DNA from: an uncultured Saprospiraceae bacterium
GTDB taxonomy: Bacteria; Bacteroidota; Bacteroidia; Chitinophagales; Saprospiraceae
Reading direction: 5' to 3'
Assembly: GCA_937139495.1 (NCBI GenBank)
Contig: CAKZQC010000027.1
Coordinates: 124,001-188,000, forward strand
Length of the DNA stretch: 64,000 nucleotides
The notes below the pieces were generated by a model. That model was given only the letters and a program-made list of their open reading frames with translations, did no database searches and was not told where the DNA came from. A program made the position numbers and the translations under genes. Within the stretch, counting starts at the first letter, position 1. Every line of letters begins with the position of its first letter. Positions 10,591 through 19,489 of the stretch are shown piece by piece.

Positions 10591-11943
10591 ATGCAATATA
10601 TTCAACAAATTATCTTCGCTATTCTAGTACTCGCTACTTTTGGAATAGCAGCACGCAAATATAAGTTTGTGTACCGCAATGTGATGCTTGGCACACAGGA
10701 ACCCATCGAAAACAATCCTGCTGCTCGTATCAAAAATACGATTATGATTGCCTTGGGGCAAAAAAAGATGTTCAAGCGACCATTAGCGGCCGTCATGCAC
10801 CTTTTTATTTATGTTGCTTTTATGTTTACACAAATAGAGCTCATCGAAATATTTGTAGATGGTTTATTTGGTACCCACCGTTTTTTCAGACCTTACCTAA
10901 GTATTCTGTATCCTATTATCATCAATACCATTGAGTTCTTGTCTTTGGGTGCTTTGATTGCTACTTTCGTATTCTTATCGAGAAGAAACTTGCTCAAACT
11001 ACCTCGTTTCACGATGTCGGAAATGAATGGTTGGCCCAAACTAGATGGTAATCTTATCTTGTATGCCGAAACAATTTTGGTATGCTGCATTTTCTTGATG
11101 AACAGTGCCGACATGGCACACAATTCAGATTATGGATTTATTTTGAGTGGTTTATTAACACCACTTTGGGGCGATACAATTTCAGCAGATTCGCTACATA
11201 TAGCTGAGCGTATTGGCTGGTGGGGACACATTATTGTAGTATTTGGTTTTATCAACTACTTGCCGTACTCTAAGCACTTGCATATTATGTTGGCTTTTCC
11301 CAACACTTATTTTGCTCGATTATCTCCAAAAGGAGAAATGAAAAACATGGACGATGTACAACAAGAAGTTGCTTCTATGTTTGATCCAGAAGCTGCTTTT
11401 GCAGAACCTGATATGAATGCACCGATGCCTAAGTTTGGTGCTTCTGACGTAACTGAACTACACTGGACAAGCGTTCTGGCGGCTTATACCTGCACCGAAT
11501 GTGGTCGTTGTTCTTCTGTTTGTCCTGCTACACAGACAGGCAAAAAATTGTCGCCTCGTAAGATTATGATGGACGTGCGTGACCGTGCCGACGAGATAGG
11601 AACAAACATTGACCTTAACAAAACAGAGTTTATCAATGCAGAACAAAAAGACCAAGTTTCGGTACTAACGGCAGAAAACTACGACGATGGAAAATCACTG
11701 TTTGATTCTATCTCAGAAGAAGAATTGAGAGCTTGTACTACTTGTAGTGCTTGTATGGAGGCTTGCCCAATTATGATTAGCCCGATGGACTTGATTGTAG
11801 AATTGAGAAGAAACTTAATCTTAGAAAAATCACAATCGCCAGAAGAATGGAACGCGATGTTCAATGCCGTAGAAAACAACGGTGCCCCTTGGGCTTTCTC
11901 GCCTGACGATAGAGACAAATGGATAACAGATGCGAATAGCTAA
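10591..11943 (+). CDS. Membrane (Fe-S)-binding oxidoreductase subunit, HdrC/GlcF-like
   Basis: ATG 10591 is chosen over a TTG two codons upstream. The N-terminal half has several TM helices (for example AAVMHLFIYVAFMFTQIELI). The C-terminal half carries two complete 4Fe-4S motifs, CTECGRCSSVCP and CTTCSACMEACP. In this family electrons pass between a membrane quinone or heme site and a CCG-domain partner of the HdrB/HdrD type. The partner gene that often follows in Bacteroidota is absent; a terminator follows instead. GAAGTAGT/ACTACTTC inverted repeats lie upstream (10503-10555), and the same word forms the terminator stem. Confidence 0.85.
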   Translation: MQYIQQIIFAILVLATFGIAARKYKFVYRNVMLGTQEPIENNPAARIKNTIMIALGQKKMFKRPLAAVMHLFIYVAFMFTQIELIEIFVDGLFGTHRFFRPYLSILYPIIINTIEFLSLGALIATFVFLSRRNLLKLPRFTMSEMNGWPKLDGNLILYAETILVCCIFLMNSADMAHNSDYGFILSGLLTPLWGDTISADSLHIAERIGWWGHIIVVFGFINYLPYSKHLHIMLAFPNTYFARLSPKGEMKNMDDVQQEVASMFDPEAAFAEPDMNAPMPKFGASDVTELHWTSVLAAYTCTECGRCSSVCPATQTGKKLSPRKIMMDVRDRADEIGTNIDLNKTEFINAEQKDQVSVLTAENYDDGKSLFDSISEEELRACTTCSACMEACPIMISPMDLIVELRRNLILEKSQSPEEWNAMFNAVENNGAPWAFSPDDRDKWITDANS

Positions 11944-11971
11944 CAACAGCTATTGCCAAAAAATAACACTC

Positions 11972-12010
11972 AAAAGTACTACTTCTATCTAAAGGAAGTA
12001 GTACTTTTTT
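11972..12010 (+). terminator. Terminator after the Fe-S protein gene
   Basis: The stem AAAAGTACTACTTC (11972-11985) pairs with GAAGTAGTACTTTT (from 11995), with a 9-nt loop and a run of T to 12011. Confidence 0.85.
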
Positions 12011-12235
12011 TGTAGCCCTAGTATTTTGCTAAACTTTTTATTAGATCAAAGTGAAGCCACAAAACCATCTAAGAGCCTCTTTAAGATATTTCTAGCACAA
12101 AAAAGCGTAAACAAAATTGACAAAATGTATTTCTTTCGTTTAGAAACATACTCGATATTTGTTATTGTCCATTTAGAAGTCGCTTAGAGCGTGTCTTCAA
12201 CAACTTCTTATTGTTAATAGCACAAAACAAAAACA

Positions 12236-12643
12236 ATGAAAACCATACTAAGTATTGCGGTTGTCCTACTTCTTTTTTCGGCTTGCCAAAAGCAAGAAAC
12301 TACCAATAATTCATTGACCACAACGTGGCAACTAATAGAAATATTGGCAGACCCTGGAGATGGCTCTGGCACGTATCAGCCAGCTACCAGCAACAAAACA
12401 ATTACCTTTCATAGCAATGGAACCGTTAGTTCCAACGAAAGTTTGTGTGGCTTTGGTGGTGCTGGTACACCGACTACTGGAGTGTATGACACGACTAGCG
12501 TTCCGTTCACGATGGACTCACTTTCTTGCGATAGCAATCCATCTCACTTGCCTTTTAGCGTTCGATTTGAATACGATAATAACGAACTGTTGGTTTATTA
12601 TCCTTGTATAGAACCTTGTGTCGAAAAATATATTCGACAGTAA
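12236..12643 (+). CDS. Small lipoprotein, lipocalin/META-like
   Basis: A 135-residue lipoprotein with a clear lipobox (LLLFSACQK). The mature protein begins with a TTWQLIEILADPGDGSGTYQ segment and continues with alternating beta strands (ITFHSNGTVSSN). This is the pattern of the lipocalin-like/META-type small lipoproteins common in Bacteroidota. Several cysteines (CGFGG, SLSCDSN, PCIEPCVEKY) suggest disulfides in the periplasm. Function is unknown. Confidence 0.8.
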   Translation: MKTILSIAVVLLLFSACQKQETTNNSLTTTWQLIEILADPGDGSGTYQPATSNKTITFHSNGTVSSNESLCGFGGAGTPTTGVYDTTSVPFTMDSLSCDSNPSHLPFSVRFEYDNNELLVYYPCIEPCVEKYIRQ

Positions 12644-12650
12644 ATTTGAC

Positions 12651-12690
12651 AAAAAAAGGCTTCAAACCATCTGGTTTGAAGCCTTTTTTA
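12651..12690. terminator. Bidirectional terminator between convergent genes
   Basis: The stem AAAAGGCTTCAAACCA (to 12669) pairs with TGGTTTGAAGCCTTTT (from 12672) with a 2-nt loop. A-runs and T-runs on both sides let it serve the lipoprotein gene (+) and the gene ending at 12719 (-). Confidence 0.85.
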
Positions 12691-12718
12691 TTGCGAAGTT
12701 GTTTAAAAAATTAGTAGT

Positions 12719-13396
12719 TTATTGACCACCATTTTTTGCTTTTTCTTCCAATTCTTTAATAGTTGACATTTCGTAACCGTCTGGAATTGCTTGCGAAAAC
12801 AGATTGCTACTTGGAACTTTATCCGATACTGTATTGGCAGTCAAGCGTACCGTAGTACCGCCTTGACGCACGACGATACCCAATGGAAACCCTTTGAATT
12901 GAGCCATAAAATCTTTTGCCAATTCGCCCTGAGGCTGAATCTTATCCGTTACATAAAAGATAATACTCGCTCCAGACTCTTTATCTTTCATCAATATTTT
13001 TTTGCAAGTATAACCTTCAATTACTTTCGTTTCGTCCGACAACTTTTGTGGATTATTTTTGAATTTTTGCAACTCTTTTTTTGCATCTGCAAAATTAGAT
13101 TGGTCTAATTTCACGGCTTTTTTGTCGCCCATTACATCCATCAATGCCAACGCTTTGGATAGACCATTGTCTGCAATAAGACTCACGGTATTAGAACCCG
13201 CAACTTTAGCTACTACTTTTGATTTGTTGCCACTAAAAGCCATTTCTAAAGAAGAACCAGAAGCAAACATAGCCACCATCGGCTGATCACTGTTGATATC
13301 GACACCATAACTGATGTAGCCGTTTGTGATGGTTGATTGTCCGAAAGAGAGGGTAGCAAAACTCATCAAGAGTGCCACTAATAGATTATATTTCAT
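12719..13396 (-). CDS. Secreted DUF4412/GLPGLI-like protein
   Basis: A 225-residue protein with a Sec signal peptide (MKYNLLVALLMSFATLSFGQ). The layout resembles DUF4412/GLPGLI-type exported proteins of Bacteroidota: an early ISYGVDI strand, then repeated beta strands, an IEGYTCKKILMKD motif (modified residue reported as protein state) and FYVTDKI, then a stretch describing a coarse beta domain ending in VSSNLFSQAIPDGYEMS-like text. The exact family is not certain. It has its own transcript, with the start 74 nt from the end of the next leftward gene. No function can be assigned beyond a periplasmic or surface location. Confidence 0.75.
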   Translation of the reverse strand: MKYNLLVALLMSFATLSFGQSTITNGYISYGVDINSDQPMVAMFASGSSLEMAFSGNKSKVVAKVAGSNTVSLIADNGLSKALALMDVMGDKKAVKLDQSNFADAKKELQKFKNNPQKLSDETKVIEGYTCKKILMKDKESGASIIFYVTDKIQPQGELAKDFMAQFKGFPLGIVVRQGGTTVRLTANTVSDKVPSSNLFSQAIPDGYEMSTIKELEEKAKNGGQ

Positions 13397-13470
13397 GCTG
13401 TGTTTTATTTAAAGTTGTTTAGAATTGACTATTGGCAATACTACTTGCATAAATACTGCCAAAGTTTTTA

Positions 13471-14163
13471 TTATTCCGATTTTAACCATTCATTGAGTTC
13501 CTCCTCTTCTGGAATTTTCATATTGCTAGCAATATATTGCTTATCCAAAAAGGTCAATTTCTGAACGGCTTCTTCTACCAGTCCATTAGGTTCTTGATCG
13601 AACGGAATGAGTAACGTAAAACGAATATACTCAGGCGTGAAATATAGATTATCTTCCCAATCTATATCATAATAAGCACTCAACTCTTCCACTTCTGAAC
13701 CCACTAGACGTGCCAAACTTTCGGTGAGTAATTGTGCGGAGCGCAATACAAAACAATACCGCACTTTATTGCCTTCGCCACCCAATCCTGTCACGATAAA
13801 ACTCATCGGTTCATCTAGTAGATTCTGCTCCATAATCATGCGAGCATAAAGCGTAGAGAGATTCGCCCATTCTTGACGACCTTGGTCTTCGAGTTCGAGT
13901 GCTTCCAACTTCCGAAACACCTCCACCGAACCCAAAAAAGCCGCTCGAACCAAGCAGTTTTTAAATTCGTCCTCATCTTCCACTAGGCTCCAATCTTGGA
14001 GAATATCCTCCTCTTCTATCTTTTTGCCGTTGAGCTGCTTCACCCTTTGCTGAAAATCAACCATCAGTTCGGGATCGGCTTGAAAGGTAATAATTTTGAC
14101 ATTGTCGGTAATTGCTGGCAAATCCGGATTAATTGGATTTTTTTCGTTGTTTTCTTCGTCCAT
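13471..14163 (-). CDS. Hypothetical acidic cytoplasmic protein
   Basis: Not recognised. A 230-residue acidic protein without signal or TM segment, rich in Glu/Asp at both ends. Amphipathic helices run through residues about 65-120 (EDEFKNCLVRAAFLGSVEVF). A C-terminal part with FTPEYIRFTLLIPFDQEP could be a beta-sheet domain. A minus-strand -7-like box (TACTTTTG, plus-strand 14197-14204) lies 34 nt before the start. Confidence 0.75.
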   Translation of the reverse strand: MDEENNEKNPINPDLPAITDNVKIITFQADPELMVDFQQRVKQLNGKKIEEEDILQDWSLVEDEDEFKNCLVRAAFLGSVEVFRKLEALELEDQGRQEWANLSTLYARMIMEQNLLDEPMSFIVTGLGGEGNKVRYCFVLRSAQLLTESLARLVGSEVEELSAYYDIDWEDNLYFTPEYIRFTLLIPFDQEPNGLVEEAVQKLTFLDKQYIASNMKIPEEEELNEWLKSE

Positions 14164-14306
14164 TTAGGTATATGCGGTTGTTGAATGTATAAGCTACAAA
14201 AGTAAAACTTAATTTAGGATTTATACAGATTAATCTTACAAAATAACTATTTTGTGCCTTTTAATTTTCGCCTGAACGGCAAACTATAGAAGTGTTTACA
14301 AGGTAT

Positions 14307-14353
14307 TACTTTTGCTATCCCTCATCATACTAAATAGTATTGATTTACTTTTG
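14307..14353 (+). promoter_or_regulatory. Two tandem -7 boxes upstream of the uridine kinase gene
   Basis: TACTTTTG occurs at 14307-14314 and again at 14346-14353. Both match TAnnTTTG, and the second lies 45 nt before the ATG at 14399. Neither has an ideal TTTG -33 box at 18-21 nt, so which one is used is open. Confidence 0.4.
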
Positions 14354-14398
14354 TTGCATTTTTCTTTCTGAACTATTTTTAAATCTAATAAAATTATC

Positions 14399-15016
14399 AT
14401 GCAAAAACCATTCTTGATTGGACTAACAGGAGCCAGTGGAGCAGGAAAAACCACTTTTCTGAACAAGCTCAAAGAGCATTTTAATAACGATCAATTGTGC
14501 GTGGTGTCTCAAGATAATTATTACAGAGATAGAGAGGAGCAAAAAAAGGACAAGAGAGGTGTCGAAAATTTCGACTTACCACACTCTATCAATAGAGAAG
14601 AATTTCATAGAGATATTCAGGCATTGCTAGACGGCAAAGTTGTCACTCGCCAAGAATACACTTTCAATAATGAAAAGGCGAATCCTGCCATGCTTACCTT
14701 CAAACCTTGTCCTATTATTATTGTAGAAGGCATTTTTATTTATCACTATAGTGAAATTAAAGACCTTTTGGATTTCAAACTTTTCTTAGATGTCAAAGAA
14801 ACTATTGCACTAAGCAGAAGAATAAAAAGAGATAAAATAGAACGCAACTATCCGCTCGATGACGTACTTTATCGCTACGAGCATCATGTATTGCCAACCT
14901 ACGAACATTACATCAAACCGTTCAGAGATGAAGCAGATTTGATTATCAATAACAACAAACATTTTGATAAAGGACTCGATGCTGTTATTGCTTACTTGAA
15001 GCAAATATCTAAGTAG
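14399..15016 (+). CDS. udk: Uridine kinase
   Basis: A 205-residue P-loop kinase. Walker A is GASGAGKTTF near the N-terminus. VVSQDNYYRDREEQ and the FDLPHSIN segment bind the pyrimidine nucleoside, and IIIVEGIFIY and RRIKRDKIERNY complete the uridine kinase/PRK pattern. It phosphorylates uridine and cytidine in pyrimidine salvage, in the cytoplasm. It lies 61 nt upstream of aspS on the same strand and may be co-transcribed with it. Confidence 0.92.
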   Translation: MQKPFLIGLTGASGAGKTTFLNKLKEHFNNDQLCVVSQDNYYRDREEQKKDKRGVENFDLPHSINREEFHRDIQALLDGKVVTRQEYTFNNEKANPAMLTFKPCPIIIVEGIFIYHYSEIKDLLDFKLFLDVKETIALSRRIKRDKIERNYPLDDVLYRYEHHVLPTYEHYIKPFRDEADLIINNNKHFDKGLDAVIAYLKQISK

Positions 15017-15077
15017 TCTTTTTTTTCTATACAAATAAAAATTACGCTACTGCTAGTAGCAAAAACAACTATAAAAC

Positions 15078-16847
15078 ATGTACAGAACGCACAATTGTGG
15101 GCAGCTCCGAATGGAGCATATTGGTCAAGAAATTACCCTATCTGGTTGGGTACAAACAAATAGAGATTTGGGACAAATGTCCTTCGTAGATTTGCGTGAT
15201 CGCTATGGAATTACGCAATTGGCATTCAATGTAGATAGCGATGCCGACCTGCACGAAGCATCTACGAAATTACGTAGAGAATATGTGATCAAAATCACGG
15301 GAACCGTCCGTGAACGCAGTAGCAAAAACAGCAAAATTCCAACAGGAAATATAGAAATAGACGTGACCAGCCTGGAGGTTCTTAACGAGGCAAAAACACC
15401 TCCTTTCACTATCGAAAATGAGACCGATGGTGGCGAAGAGTTGCGTATGAAATACCGTTATTTGGATTTGCGTAGGAAGCCAATCCAAGAGAATATAATT
15501 TTCAGAAGTAGCGTAGCCATCGAAACTAGAAAATACTTGGCAGAACAAGACTTTATAGAAGTAGAAACGCCTGTATTGATCAAAAGTACACCTGAAGGTG
15601 CAAGAGATTTTGTAGTACCTAGCCGTATGAACAAAGGACAATTTTATGCCTTGCCACAATCACCTCAGACCTTTAAGCAGCTGCTGATGGTGTCGGGTTT
15701 TGACAAATATTTTCAGATTGTAAAGTGTTTCCGTGACGAAGATTTGAGAGCGGATCGCCAACCTGAATTTACACAAATTGACTGCGAAATGTCGTTTGTG
15801 ACACAAGAGCAAATCCTACAAACTTTTGAGGGCTTAACCAAGCATTTATTCAAAGTATGTATGGACGTAGAGTTGGGCGATTTCCCTCGAATGACTTACG
15901 ATGAAGCACTACAAAAGTATGGTTCTGACAAACCTGATACGCGTTTCGGAATGGAGTTCGTAGAACTCAACGAAGTAGCCAAAGGACATGATTTTCCTGT
16001 CTTCGACAATGCCGAATTGGTCGTTGGAATTTGTGCCAAAGGACAAGCGGACAGTTACTCCAACAAAGACATCAAAAAACTAACCGAATGGGTACAACGT
16101 CCGCAAGTGGGCGCCAAAGGCTTGGTCTATATCAAATACAATGCAGACGGTTCGTTCAAGTCTTCTGCTGGCAAATTCTACAACGACGAGCAATTAGCTG
16201 CTTTTGCAACTGCTTTTGGAGCAGAGAAAGGCGATTTGATGCTTATCCTATGTGGCGAAACGGACAAAGTGCGTAGCCAACTTAGCGACTTGCGTCTAGA
16301 GATGGGCGACCGTATGGGCTTACGCATACAAGGCGAATTTAACCCACTTTGGGTAGTGGATTTTCCCCTACTCGAATGGGACGAAGATGCCGACCGCTTC
16401 CACGCCATGCACCACCCGTTCACGTCTCCCAAGAAAGAGGATATCGAGCGTATGCTCACCGGTGACCACGAAACCATGAAAGCACTTCGTGCCGATGCTT
16501 ATGATTTGGTGATGAATGGCTGGGAAATTGGCGGTGGTTCTATTCGTATTTACGATAGAGCATTGCAAGAAAAGAACTTCAAACTACTCGGATTTACCGA
16601 CGAGGAAGCCGAAGAACAATTTGGTTTCTTGATGGGTGCTTTTGAATATGGCGCTCCACCACACGGCGGTATCGCTTTTGGTTTCGATCGCTTAGTTTCT
16701 ATCATGAAAGGAGCGGCTTCTATCCGTGACTTCATGGCGTTCCCTAAGAACAACCAAGGGCGTGACATCATGATTGATGCGCCTGCCAATATCGACCAAA
16801 CACAATTGGAAGAATTGACTTTGAAGATTTTGCCTTTGGAGAAGTAA
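15078..16847 (+). CDS. aspS: Aspartyl-tRNA synthetase
   Basis: A class II synthetase of 589 residues, normal for the bacterial type. It has an N-terminal OB-fold anticodon-binding domain ([20 protein letters not shown]). Motif 2 reads [18 protein letters not shown] and motif 3 [13 protein letters not shown], with a bacterial GAD insertion domain between them. It charges tRNA-Asp. Its last 28 codons and terminator are duplicated at 19317-19475 with mostly synonymous differences, so this 3' end has been a recombination or integration site. Confidence 0.98.
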   Translation: MYRTHNCGQLRMEHIGQEITLSGWVQTNRDLGQMSFVDLRDRYGITQLAFNVDSDADLHEASTKLRREYVIKITGTVRERSSKNSKIPTGNIEIDVTSLEVLNEAKTPPFTIENETDGGEELRMKYRYLDLRRKPIQENIIFRSSVAIETRKYLAEQDFIEVETPVLIKSTPEGARDFVVPSRMNKGQFYALPQSPQTFKQLLMVSGFDKYFQIVKCFRDEDLRADRQPEFTQIDCEMSFVTQEQILQTFEGLTKHLFKVCMDVELGDFPRMTYDEALQKYGSDKPDTRFGMEFVELNEVAKGHDFPVFDNAELVVGICAKGQADSYSNKDIKKLTEWVQRPQVGAKGLVYIKYNADGSFKSSAGKFYNDEQLAAFATAFGAEKGDLMLILCGETDKVRSQLSDLRLEMGDRMGLRIQGEFNPLWVVDFPLLEWDEDADRFHAMHHPFTSPKKEDIERMLTGDHETMKALRADAYDLVMNGWEIGGGSIRIYDRALQEKNFKLLGFTDEEAEEQFGFLMGAFEYGAPPHGGIAFGFDRLVSIMKGAASIRDFMAFPKNNQGRDIMIDAPANIDQTQLEELTLKILPLEK

Positions 16848-16872
16848 GGTTTGTTTCTATCAAATAAAATTG

Positions 16873-16918
16873 AAAAATCCAACTGTTTCTATTTTGTAGA
16901 AATGGTTGGATTTTTTTT
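16873..16918 (+). terminator. Terminator of aspS
   Basis: The stem AATCCAACTGTTTCTA pairs with TAGAAATGGTTGGATT with two wobble-type positions, followed by eight T residues. The displaced copy downstream has fully Watson-Crick pairs at the matching positions. Confidence 0.85.
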
Positions 16919-16956
16919 GTTGGGTATAGAAGTTAGAGCATATCTTAAACGACACT

Positions 16957-18459
16957 CTACAGACTGTTAAAATATTGATCTAAATCCACTAATCGCTGGT
17001 TCATCCATTGTTTTACAATAGTCTTTTCTTGAATTAAATCAATAGATTGCCCCCAATGTAGCATATCCAAATCAATAATATCAGACTGAAACAAAGGTGA
17101 AAATTGCTGTTCTATCATCAACTCTAAATTAGTACTAGAGCAAACATTACTATGCAAATCATTCCAACGATCTTTCATACGCTGCCTACAATCATCTACA
17201 TCTAGTGCAATCATTCGTTTGTATAAACCATTGGTCAATATGCGGCTACTATTATTACTATTACCATCCCAACCCCTCCCCCAAGTAGCATCCATATCCC
17301 ATGGTATAATTACAAAGGGCATATTTGGTTTCCTTTGCAACCAAATAAGATTCTTGCCAGAATTGTCTTGCCCGTAAGCTACATTCATTTGTATATAATA
17401 ATCAATAAGTAAATCTATATCCACTTGTTGTGCCAAATCTCGCCTAAAAATAGAATCAGAACTACGTACAATAAGTGTCCTAAAATCATACAATGGCTGC
17501 CAATTAATAGCTGTATTCTTGTTGGGGTGTTTCTGTTCCCAACCGTCCCAAATAGGCACTTGATGAGGGTGAGAGCTACTTCTAAACTGATCAAAACTAG
17601 TTGCCCCTTCTCCCCAAGAATAACTTTTGTAAAGTACACTTTCGGGGTTTGTAATTCCTATTTTTTGTGGACTCATTTGTTGATTGAGCGAATATAATCC
17701 TTGTTGTTGATTATTGACAAAAAGCTCCACGGGGCGAGTCGATATACTATGGCTTTCTGCATGAGTAGCAGTCATTGCTTGCCACAATTCAAAAGATAAC
17801 GCATTGCGGCATCTCGCTTGGTCTATATACATGCCATCTAGAATCCAGTCTTCTTGGGCAGGCCAATCAAAAAATGCCTCAGATTTTTTGGCTGCTACAT
17901 TTTGAGCACTTAAAAAATCAAAGCCATAGGAGCGTTTAGGATAGAAAGTCGAAATACCTCCACGGTATTCGATACCAATATAAGAGGTAATAGAAGGTTC
18001 CTGTATAGCAGGATAATTGATGGTTAGACGAGCTACATGTTTGGGCTCATCGCGCACTTTTTCTAGAGTAGCCACTTGCACAATCGGCAAATTGGTAAAA
18101 CTCAAACTAAAGGTTTGCTCTTCATTTGCTATCATGATGACAATTTCATAAGAGCGTTTGTATTCTACCGTGCCTAACGTATTCCATTCATTATTTTTTA
18201 GACGCTTGCCCTCAAATGAAACAATTGCACCATCTTTAAATTCTACAAAAGGGCGAAAGCTCGCTAAAGCATTCGGTTCTAAGCTGTAACGCAATGTATG
18301 ATATTGCTGATCAATAAAACAGTCTTTGCCATTGAGTCTCAAAACCAATGGAAATTGCAAATTTTCGTCTGGTCTTGGTGCAAAATTAATGGTTTCTTTA
18401 TAACAAGAAACAGCAATGCCGAATAATAATATTATTAAACAAAATCGAATTAATCTCAT
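16957..18459 (-). CDS. CotH-family lipoprotein
   Basis: A 500-residue lipoprotein (IILLFGIAVSCYK lipobox). Residues about 150-480 form a CotH domain with its landmarks: RGGISTFYPKRSYGFD, EDWILDGMYIDQARCRNAL, RPVELFVNNQQQGLYSLN and IPWDMDATWGRGWDGN. CotH proteins are protein-kinase-like; some bacterial members act at the cell surface, but the substrate here is unknown. The start overlaps the end of the DUF2490 gene by 4 nt (ATGA), so the two form one leftward operon convergent with aspS. The usual VTC and DUF4956 neighbours are missing. Confidence 0.88.
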   Translation of the reverse strand: MRLIRFCLIILLFGIAVSCYKETINFAPRPDENLQFPLVLRLNGKDCFIDQQYHTLRYSLEPNALASFRPFVEFKDGAIVSFEGKRLKNNEWNTLGTVEYKRSYEIVIMIANEEQTFSLSFTNLPIVQVATLEKVRDEPKHVARLTINYPAIQEPSITSYIGIEYRGGISTFYPKRSYGFDFLSAQNVAAKKSEAFFDWPAQEDWILDGMYIDQARCRNALSFELWQAMTATHAESHSISTRPVELFVNNQQQGLYSLNQQMSPQKIGITNPESVLYKSYSWGEGATSFDQFRSSSHPHQVPIWDGWEQKHPNKNTAINWQPLYDFRTLIVRSSDSIFRRDLAQQVDIDLLIDYYIQMNVAYGQDNSGKNLIWLQRKPNMPFVIIPWDMDATWGRGWDGNSNNSSRILTNGLYKRMIALDVDDCRQRMKDRWNDLHSNVCSSTNLELMIEQQFSPLFQSDIIDLDMLHWGQSIDLIQEKTIVKQWMNQRLVDLDQYFNSL

Positions 18460-19151
18460 AACTTAAATTGATAAACCAGTCGACAAAAGAAAAAAGAAAA
18501 CTTATCGTTAGGCTGCAAATTATGCTCATAGCCGACACCCACATCAAACCTTCCTATTTTAGTTTTAATTTCGTCACCAAGTACAAAGCGCATTTTTTTG
18601 AAATAAGGGTAACGGTTGATTTCATTCATTCGAATAAAACATTCCACACCTATATGTGCTTTATGTTTTTTATGCCACTTCCAAGTCGATTTGATACGAT
18701 GTCGAATATAGCTTGCGGTATTGGCAAAAGGGGTAGAACTCCCACTTCCAATTGCATTGATAAATTTTTGTTGGTAACGCATCCTATATGCTAATTTAAA
18801 GCGTTGGAGTGGACTGATTTGAAATTTACAATCAATATGATAACGAAGATTGTGCTGTCGATCCACTATGCTCTTATTTTCGTACGCATAACGAGTATAG
18901 CCACCAATACTAAAGTTTTTGTTAATGGTATATTCAACACCTGTTTGCCCTATTATATTTTCGAGCCGAGTACTGTTATGCTTAGTACGAACTTGTGCAG
19001 TAAAAGAGTATTCAAAATTTTTAGCAATTTTTTTTTGCAATTCTATACCTACCCAAGTACCAAAGTCACGAGTGACTTCAATTTTCTGAGCGGTTACTTT
19101 TAGGTAAGCCAAACACATTAAACAGCATGATAACAACAATTTACAAGTCAT
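18456..19151 (-). CDS. DUF2490-family outer-membrane protein
   Basis: 231 residues with a signal peptide (LLLSCCLMCLAYLKVTAQ) and repeated amphipathic beta strands with aromatic caps (FEYSFTAQVRTKHNS, FSIGGYTRYAYENK, FDVGVGYEHNL), ending in a terminal strand FFFCRLVYQFKL with a hydrophobic last residue. This is the pattern of small beta-barrels of the DUF2490 family, which are often encoded beside CotH genes. It is the first gene of the pair; the upstream region holds the displaced aspS end. Confidence 0.82.
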   Translation of the reverse strand: MTCKLLLSCCLMCLAYLKVTAQKIEVTRDFGTWVGIELQKKIAKNFEYSFTAQVRTKHNSTRLENIIGQTGVEYTINKNFSIGGYTRYAYENKSIVDRQHNLRYHIDCKFQISPLQRFKLAYRMRYQQKFINAIGSGSSTPFANTASYIRHRIKSTWKWHKKHKAHIGVECFIRMNEINRYPYFKKMRFVLGDEIKTKIGRFDVGVGYEHNLQPNDKFSFFFCRLVYQFKL

Positions 19152-19316
19152 AATCTAAATACATTAATCGATAAAATCAATTCAAAAATCTACTCTAACG
19201 GAACAAATTTATCAAAAAAATACTCAACTAAGTAATAAATTATTTTTTCTACTCTTTTAGACCTATTACTTTTGAGCATCTCCAGAAGTCCCCACCAAAC
19301 TACTTCAACTCAAACT

Positions 19317-19402
19317 GTGACATCATGATTGACGCTCCTGCCAATATCGACCAAACACAATTGGAAGAATTGACTTTGAAGGTTTTACCTTTGGAGAAGT
19401 AG
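19317..19402 (+). pseudogene. aspS: Displaced second copy of the aspS 3' end (28 codons plus stop)
   Basis: Aligns without gaps to 16762-16847 with 5 differences in 86 nt: GAT/GAC, GCG/GCT, ATT/GTT (Ile/Val), TTG/TTA and TAA/TAG. Four of five are silent, so this copy diverged while still part of a working aspS in another lineage, not as a dead duplicate. Similarity continues through the 3' untranslated region and terminator to about 19475. No aspS sequence precedes 19317. Confidence 0.88.
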
Positions 19403-19424
19403 GGTTTATCCTATCAAATAAAAT

Positions 19425-19469
19425 TAAAAATCCAACTATTTCTTTTAGTAGAAATAGTTGGATTTTTTT
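19425..19469. terminator. Terminator belonging to the displaced aspS end
   Basis: A 15-bp perfect stem (AATCCAACTATTTCT at 19429-19443, paired with 19450-19464) with a T-run after it and A-run before it. It lies 20 nt beyond the last gene of the cmr operon, so it could also end that leftward transcript. Confidence 0.8.
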
Positions 19470-19489
19470 ATTGGCTGGCTATCCACTTT

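Noticed and set aside
16918-19316. Complete integrative element between the two aspS ends
   Set aside because: The pattern of ends fits, but no integrase, recombinase or second att-like core is visible in the 2.4 kb, so I report only a scar and not a named element.
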